From the NCBI GenBank assembly GCA_907163375.1, contig CAJQUW010007783.1, positions 62,001-126,000 on the forward strand: a stretch of DNA of 64,000 bases, in the 5' to 3' direction. Shown here piece after piece: positions 60,694 to 64,000 of the stretch (positions within the stretch are counted from its first letter, which is position 1; each line of letters starts with the position of its first letter). Under the pieces are notes generated by a model that worked only from the letters and a program-made list of their open reading frames with translations, was not told the DNA's origin and searched no databases. A program made the translations under genes and the position numbers. The DNA is from Prostheceraeus crozeri (lineage: Eukaryota; Platyhelminthes; Polycladida; Euryleptidae).

Positions 60694-62241
60694 ACTACTT
60701 TATGCGAGTCATAACATCTTTGGGGATTTATCTATGGTGTCCACAATATGCATCCAAATGAAATGAAACCTAATGTGAATTTACCACGATGTGTCACCAA
60801 ATCTTCCGTCCGATAATTCTTATAACCACTAAAATGAGTGATCAGTTATCTGTGTCATCAAATGCTTATCCTAAGCTTTGTGCATGATACTCAAATCTTG
60901 CATGTCCTTAACATGTCCCTATACAGAACAGAGAACAAACAACAGCAAGAATTTTATTCCGAGGATATCTTAGATAGATTGATTTCTTTGTAGCCTGTAA
61001 TTTCGATCTGTCTTTGTGTTTCGTTTTCATATGTTTCAGCTTGAAGTTAATATATCATCGGCTTGAGCAATGTCTTTTGAGTGTTTATTTGCTCTACAAA
61101 TCCTTGTGTTTGTAGAAATCTGTATAGAGTTTGATTTTGGAAAACAAACATTTCCTGAAACTGAGATTTGATCGGAATTACAAATAAATACACTTCCGCT
61201 TCATTAATACAAGAAGGGAAGCCAAATTGCCGCTTTTGGGCGTAAACAGTCGTCTGTCATCTTATATATTATTGATGTCATCTGAGATGTTCTATAACAT
61301 TTTATTTTCCATGCAAGGACCTTCTGCATAGTTTTCAGCCTATTACCCGCACTACTATAAACAGCTATGTACAAAGAAAAAGTGAAATTGTCTAAACATT
61401 ATCCGTATTAAACTTTATGTCTCTTCCATCCACCATTTCGTCTTTGTGACAACATGCTTTCCATAGAGACGTACTTCATGATAATGTGGCGGACTGTCGG
61501 GTCACTTTCATCATGTCACCATAAAAGTTGTAATTTTGTAAGTTTTGTATCATCAATTCGACTTAGTCTTTTTGCTTGTTTATACCGCGTTACTATCAGT
61601 TTTGTGTTTGATATGACACAGATGAAATCTGAGAGAGCGTATACATCTAGATTCTACCAGCAATTTAGAAAGTGGAATAATTTTTGATTATTCACGGCCA
61701 TGTGCCTAGGAAGGATAGACTGAACGCATGAGAAAGTTCAAGGTGACGGAAGAAGACCAAGTTGTCGTCTGAAGTACAACTTGGACGAATCGATGTCAAA
61801 CACGGTTTATGCGGCTCAATATCAAAATATGCGCTCGGCTTCCTACATTACACGAAGTTTAGGAATAATTAAAGACATGAAACTGGAAAATGATTTGAAA
61901 GTGAAAACAATGTAGGGCAATCTGAGAAAAATTGAATATTGCTTGCCATGCAACACAATCAAAATATCTGAATCTATGTTGATATTAAGAAATGTTTTGT
62001 CAATCTATGGCATTAGAAAGCAAGGCATAGAAGTCGGACAGAAACTCAAAAGTTAGTTTGTGAAATGCATTATACATTCCTATTGTTTTGATGTTCATTG
62101 TCGACTGTCGAAACATAGTCATTGTTACCAAAGGAATTGCCCTGTTGATTTAGTACCCTGAAGCCTTTACCACTTACTGTTTCTACAAGATCATTTTACT
62201 TTGACCTTGCTTATTTTATTTTGCATTTTCACTTTGCGCAG
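60694..62241. other. intronic, nothing recognised
   Basis: No recognised feature before the acceptor at 62241. Confidence 0.5.
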
Positions 62242-62400
62242 GAGAGACGGGGCCGGACGTTGTCACCAGCAGTGTAATTCGAAATGTCGGCGGTTCGCTG
62301 GTCTTCATTGCTCCAAGCCCGACGGAATCTGGTCCGTATACCTGCGAGGCGACGAATATAATGGGATTGGTGCGTGCTACCGCCTTTCTTCGCATCAAAA
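62242..62400 (+). CDS. sdk: exon, second half of an Ig domain (Sidekick-like protein)
   Basis: Acceptor TTTGCGCAG, donor GTGAGT. It begins in phase 1 (GA completing Gly) and ends with one base, so the whole Ig domain is bounded by phase-1 introns, the usual pattern for Ig modules. It encodes 52 codons: ETGPDVVTSS, GGSLVFIAPSPTESGPYTCE, ATNIMGLVRATAFLRIK. The second Cys (YTC) and the E, F and G strands are clear; the normal Asp before the Tyr corner is Glu (ESGPYTC). With the exon at 51461 it forms a complete I-set domain of about 95 residues. The next exon lies beyond the window or was not found. Confidence 0.92.
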
Positions 62401-62914
62401 GTGAGTTGATTGAACACCCAGTGGTTGAGGAATGTTGATGATAACTCAAAATGATTTGCATCTATGTCGCAAGACTTGATTTGAACTGAAGAAAGAAAGC
62501 CAGTGCGTGCCAGGGAAATAGAAAAAGTGATGTTTGAAGTGGCCGGCTGATGGACGAATTTCTGTTCTCATCACGGTCACCTTCAAGGATCTCCACTCTT
62601 CGAATAAGATTCACATTTCCTGTCGAGATGGAACAAAGGCGTTGGCCATGCGGCAGGTGATTGGCGATAATGAGAGGATAATGCGAGCACTTCACTTGAG
62701 TATTTCGTGTCCATCGCTCCTGTTGACTCAGCAAAATGACAAGTTAAATGTCCACTGGACAAATCAGTCATACGGAAATTCCAATAAATAATCATTTGTC
62801 CATCCTTTTATATTGAAGAGATAATAACAAGGAACTACAAGATGAAGGACCACTGAGTCTATTTAATCAAGTTTGATGATATAATTAATTTTTTGCAAGC
62901 TAGAAGCCGTCGAG
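62401..62914. other. start of the next intron, nothing firm
   Basis: Overlapping open frames on both strands (62462-62795) have mixed composition but no splice sites or motifs. Confidence 0.4.
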
Positions 62915-63536
62915 ATTTTGCACGATTACGATTCATTGCCTTACCGGTTTCTAATACCGTGGCATCCATCATGAGTGGCGATAATTCAACAAACGGAAAG
63001 GATTATATGCAGTTTTTGGACATGAAATCGATGATGAACATATATAATAAAGGGACCCAGACAGTCCAAGGCAAGAGCATAAATTAAAATCAACAAGATT
63101 GTCTGTAAGTTTGCATAGAAATCGAATGAGCCACGTATTAAAATTAATGGAGAATTATCTGTCACAAGAAGACACACAAAAATAGCAGAATCAATCATCA
63201 TAAAATCACGCCAAAACCACATGAGCAATCAAATATTATCTGAACTTTTACATATATTTTAGTTGGTGGCCAATTCTACTTCTTTGTTTGCTGACAGATA
63301 TTTCTTCGTCAATTTTAATACGTGGCTCATTTGATTTCTATGCAAACTTACAGACAATCTTGTCGATTCGCACTCATACCTTGCGACTGGCTGGGTCCCT
63401 TTATTTAATGTGTTCCTCATCGATTTCATGTCCAAAAACTGCATATTATCTTGTCCGCTTGTTGAATTATCGCCACGCATGATGGATGCCACGGTATTTG
63501 AAGCCGATATGACAATGAATCGTAATCGTGCAAAAT
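62915..63536. mobile_element. palindromic (fold-back) element, about 255-bp arms
   Basis: 62915-63170 is the reverse complement of 63280-63536 with moderate divergence. The outer ends read ATTTTGCACGATTACGATTC and its complement. Inside, CATGAAATCGATGA and AAATAAAGGGACCCAG-type blocks pair. The 110-bp spacer is unique. The similar short frames on both strands are a by-product of the palindrome. Confidence 0.85.
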
Positions 63537-64000
63537 TTAATATTTACCAGAAATTCTGATATGTATTCTGATCGTCTACGCAAACTTGCATAAACTTGTA
63601 GCGTCTATTACATTTTGCATAATTGTTTAAATATTTAGTTGATTTTATCCAGTCATCAGCTGCCCCTTACAGGGATGGATCTACAGCAGAAATACTTGTA
63701 ATTGGTTTTATTATTTTTGTGTCACATTCGATCACTTCAGCAGTGAACAATGCTGTGGTATCAGTAGATTCCTGAATGGTGTGAAAGAAGTGGACTGACG
63801 TCGCTCGCATGTTGGTAATAAAATACAAGGCACAGCAAGAAATGTAAAGTTCAGGTTTGTGTAAATTTAGCGGATAAAAAAATACAAAGCAAAATAAAGT
63901 TCTTGAAATGAAGTATTGGTCAAATTTTGATTATATAAAAATCAGATTTCTAAGGATTTAATTCCTTCTCGTGTTTATTGCCTCTGAGGAAGAATGGAGC
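63537..64000. other. nothing recognised to the window end
   Basis: AT-rich, no feature seen. Confidence 0.5.

Larger units (their letters stand above)
51578..62241 (+). other. sdk: 10.7-kb intron of the Ig-protein gene
   Basis: Donor GTGAGT at 51578 and acceptor TTTGCGCAG ending at 62241. It holds the 48-bp array and two SINEs. Confidence 0.8.

Noticed and set aside
62893-63492. Similar short proteins encoded on both strands as a duplicated gene pair
   Set aside because: The similarity is a direct result of the DNA palindrome at 62915-63536.

Overview
The window is metazoan genomic DNA. It is AT-rich, with long non-coding stretches, GT-AG introns, tRNA-derived SINEs, non-LTR and Penelope-like retroelement (PLE) remnants, a Tc1 transposon and two large minisatellite arrays. 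I cannot place the species from the sequence; an invertebrate with large introns is the best guess.

The only host gene I can support strongly runs on the + strand. Three short exons (13709-13836, 51461-51577, 62242-62400) have good splice sites and matching phases. Joined, they encode the end of one immunoglobulin I-set domain plus one complete Ig domain. The residue pattern resembles the Ig4-Ig5 region of the Sidekick (Sdk) homophilic adhesion proteins. The introns between them are 37.6 kb and 10.7 kb, so nearly all of the window from 13.8 to 62.2 kb is intronic. The rest of the gene lies outside the window or was not recognised.

Layout. 0-13.7 kb: SINEs, a broken LINE, a minus-strand PLE, a PLE GIY-YIG fragment and a hammerhead-like motif. 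13.8-51.5 kb (first intron): several long inverted repeats, a 32-bp minisatellite (18.8-20.7 kb), a dead Tc1 element nested in a fold-back element (21.6-24.2 kb), a PLE with a hammerhead-like motif on each side (25.6-26.8 kb), a second PLE with a hammerhead-like motif (31.2-31.6 kb), a 0.88-kb near-perfect palindrome (38.0-38.9 kb), a possible signal-peptide first exon (41.8 kb) and a minus-strand LINE relic (49.6-50.0 kb). 51.6-62.2 kb (second intron): a 3.7-kb array of 48-bp repeats and two SINEs. 62.4-64 kb: another palindromic element.

The most interesting signal is a set of four small hammerhead ribozyme-like motifs, three of them beside PLE coding remnants. They have compensatory changes in both helices. 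They also have a changed but still complementary pair at core positions 3 and 8 (C-G, A-U or G-C), and a palindromic helix III too short to fold alone, which suggests they act as dimers. A second theme is the density of long inverted repeats in what should be one transcription unit.
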